From assembly GCA_020627525.1 (NCBI GenBank), contig JAHDGP010000043.1, positions 2,740-17,166 on the forward strand: a DNA stretch of 14,427 nt, read 5' to 3'. Positions 14,224-14,427 of the stretch are shown one piece after another (within the stretch, counting starts at the first letter, position 1; every line of letters starts with the position of its first letter). The stretch is from Bacteroidota bacterium (GTDB lineage Bacteria > Bacteroidota > Bacteroidia > Chitinophagales > UBA2359). Both the position numbers and the translations under genes were made by a program. The notes beneath the pieces were generated by a model. That model made no database searches. It was not told where the DNA came from and was given only the letters and a program-made list of their open reading frames with translations.

Positions 14224-14427
14224 TAATTAGGTAGAGGAGGATTTTATCGTATTTACTTGATAATGAATATGCAAGTTACAGTAAGCTATTTGTTTGTACC
14301 TAATGTGACATATGTAATAATATGAATATTTAAATTTTTCTTTTAGCTACTTGGTGTTACTGTTTTAAGTAATTGATAGTCAAAATTTTGTAGTGATAAT
14401 TTTCTCACATTTTTTTACGAAATATAT

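Noticed and set aside
14235..14240. AGGAGG, a perfect Shine-Dalgarno string
   Set aside because: No ATG, GTG or TTG follows at suitable distance with an open frame, and Bacteroidota rarely use this signal.
1..14427. Possible defence island, biosynthetic cluster or mobile element
   Set aside because: The SNF2 helicase and AraC regulator can occur in such settings, but no nuclease, transposase, integrase, terminal repeats or partner genes are present.

Overview
The window is low-GC DNA from a member of the Bacteroidota. The evidence is a type IX secretion plug lipoprotein, a PchR-like AraC regulator of the type common in that phylum, a secreted choice-of-anchor/dockerin-like protein, a TPR-linked kinase-like protein, gene starts without Shine-Dalgarno sequences, and promoter candidates of the TTTG-N19-TAnnTTTG kind. 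The genus is not resolved; the secreted-protein architecture would fit Saprospiria or related lineages. No tRNA, rRNA, CRISPR array, insertion sequence or phage gene was seen.

Layout. Positions 1-2852 (minus strand) hold, in transcription order, a T9SS plug lipoprotein, a YqgE/AlgH-family protein and an AraC-family regulator that runs off the left edge. A divergent intergenic region (2853-3170) carries two outward-facing, near mirror-image promoter candidates. The plus strand then holds a concentrative nucleoside transporter (3171-4475), a 1277-residue SNF2 helicase with two SWIM zinc fingers and a GTG start (4629-8462), a soluble TPR protein with a degenerate histidine-kinase core (8899-10833) and an Xaa-Pro aminopeptidase (10999-12303). 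The aminopeptidase follows a very strong intrinsic terminator by only 18 bases. A 545-base convergent region (12304-12847) holds a short coding-like remnant and a cluster of hairpins. The last gene, on the minus strand (12848-14098), encodes an exported protein with CXXCH, a Reeler-like region and two dockerin-type calcium loops. The final 329 bases are non-coding.

How the genes relate. They are mostly single housekeeping or envelope genes, not an obvious operon: outer-membrane secretion, nucleoside uptake, chromatin/RNA remodelling, signal sensing and peptide turnover. No defence system, biosynthetic cluster or other clearly new system was found. The most unusual signals are non-coding: heptamer arrays beginning with TGA that are in register with the stop codons of the two genes for exported proteins; a shared TCTTATCAYTTA element ahead of three genes; and the terminator pressed against the aminopeptidase start.
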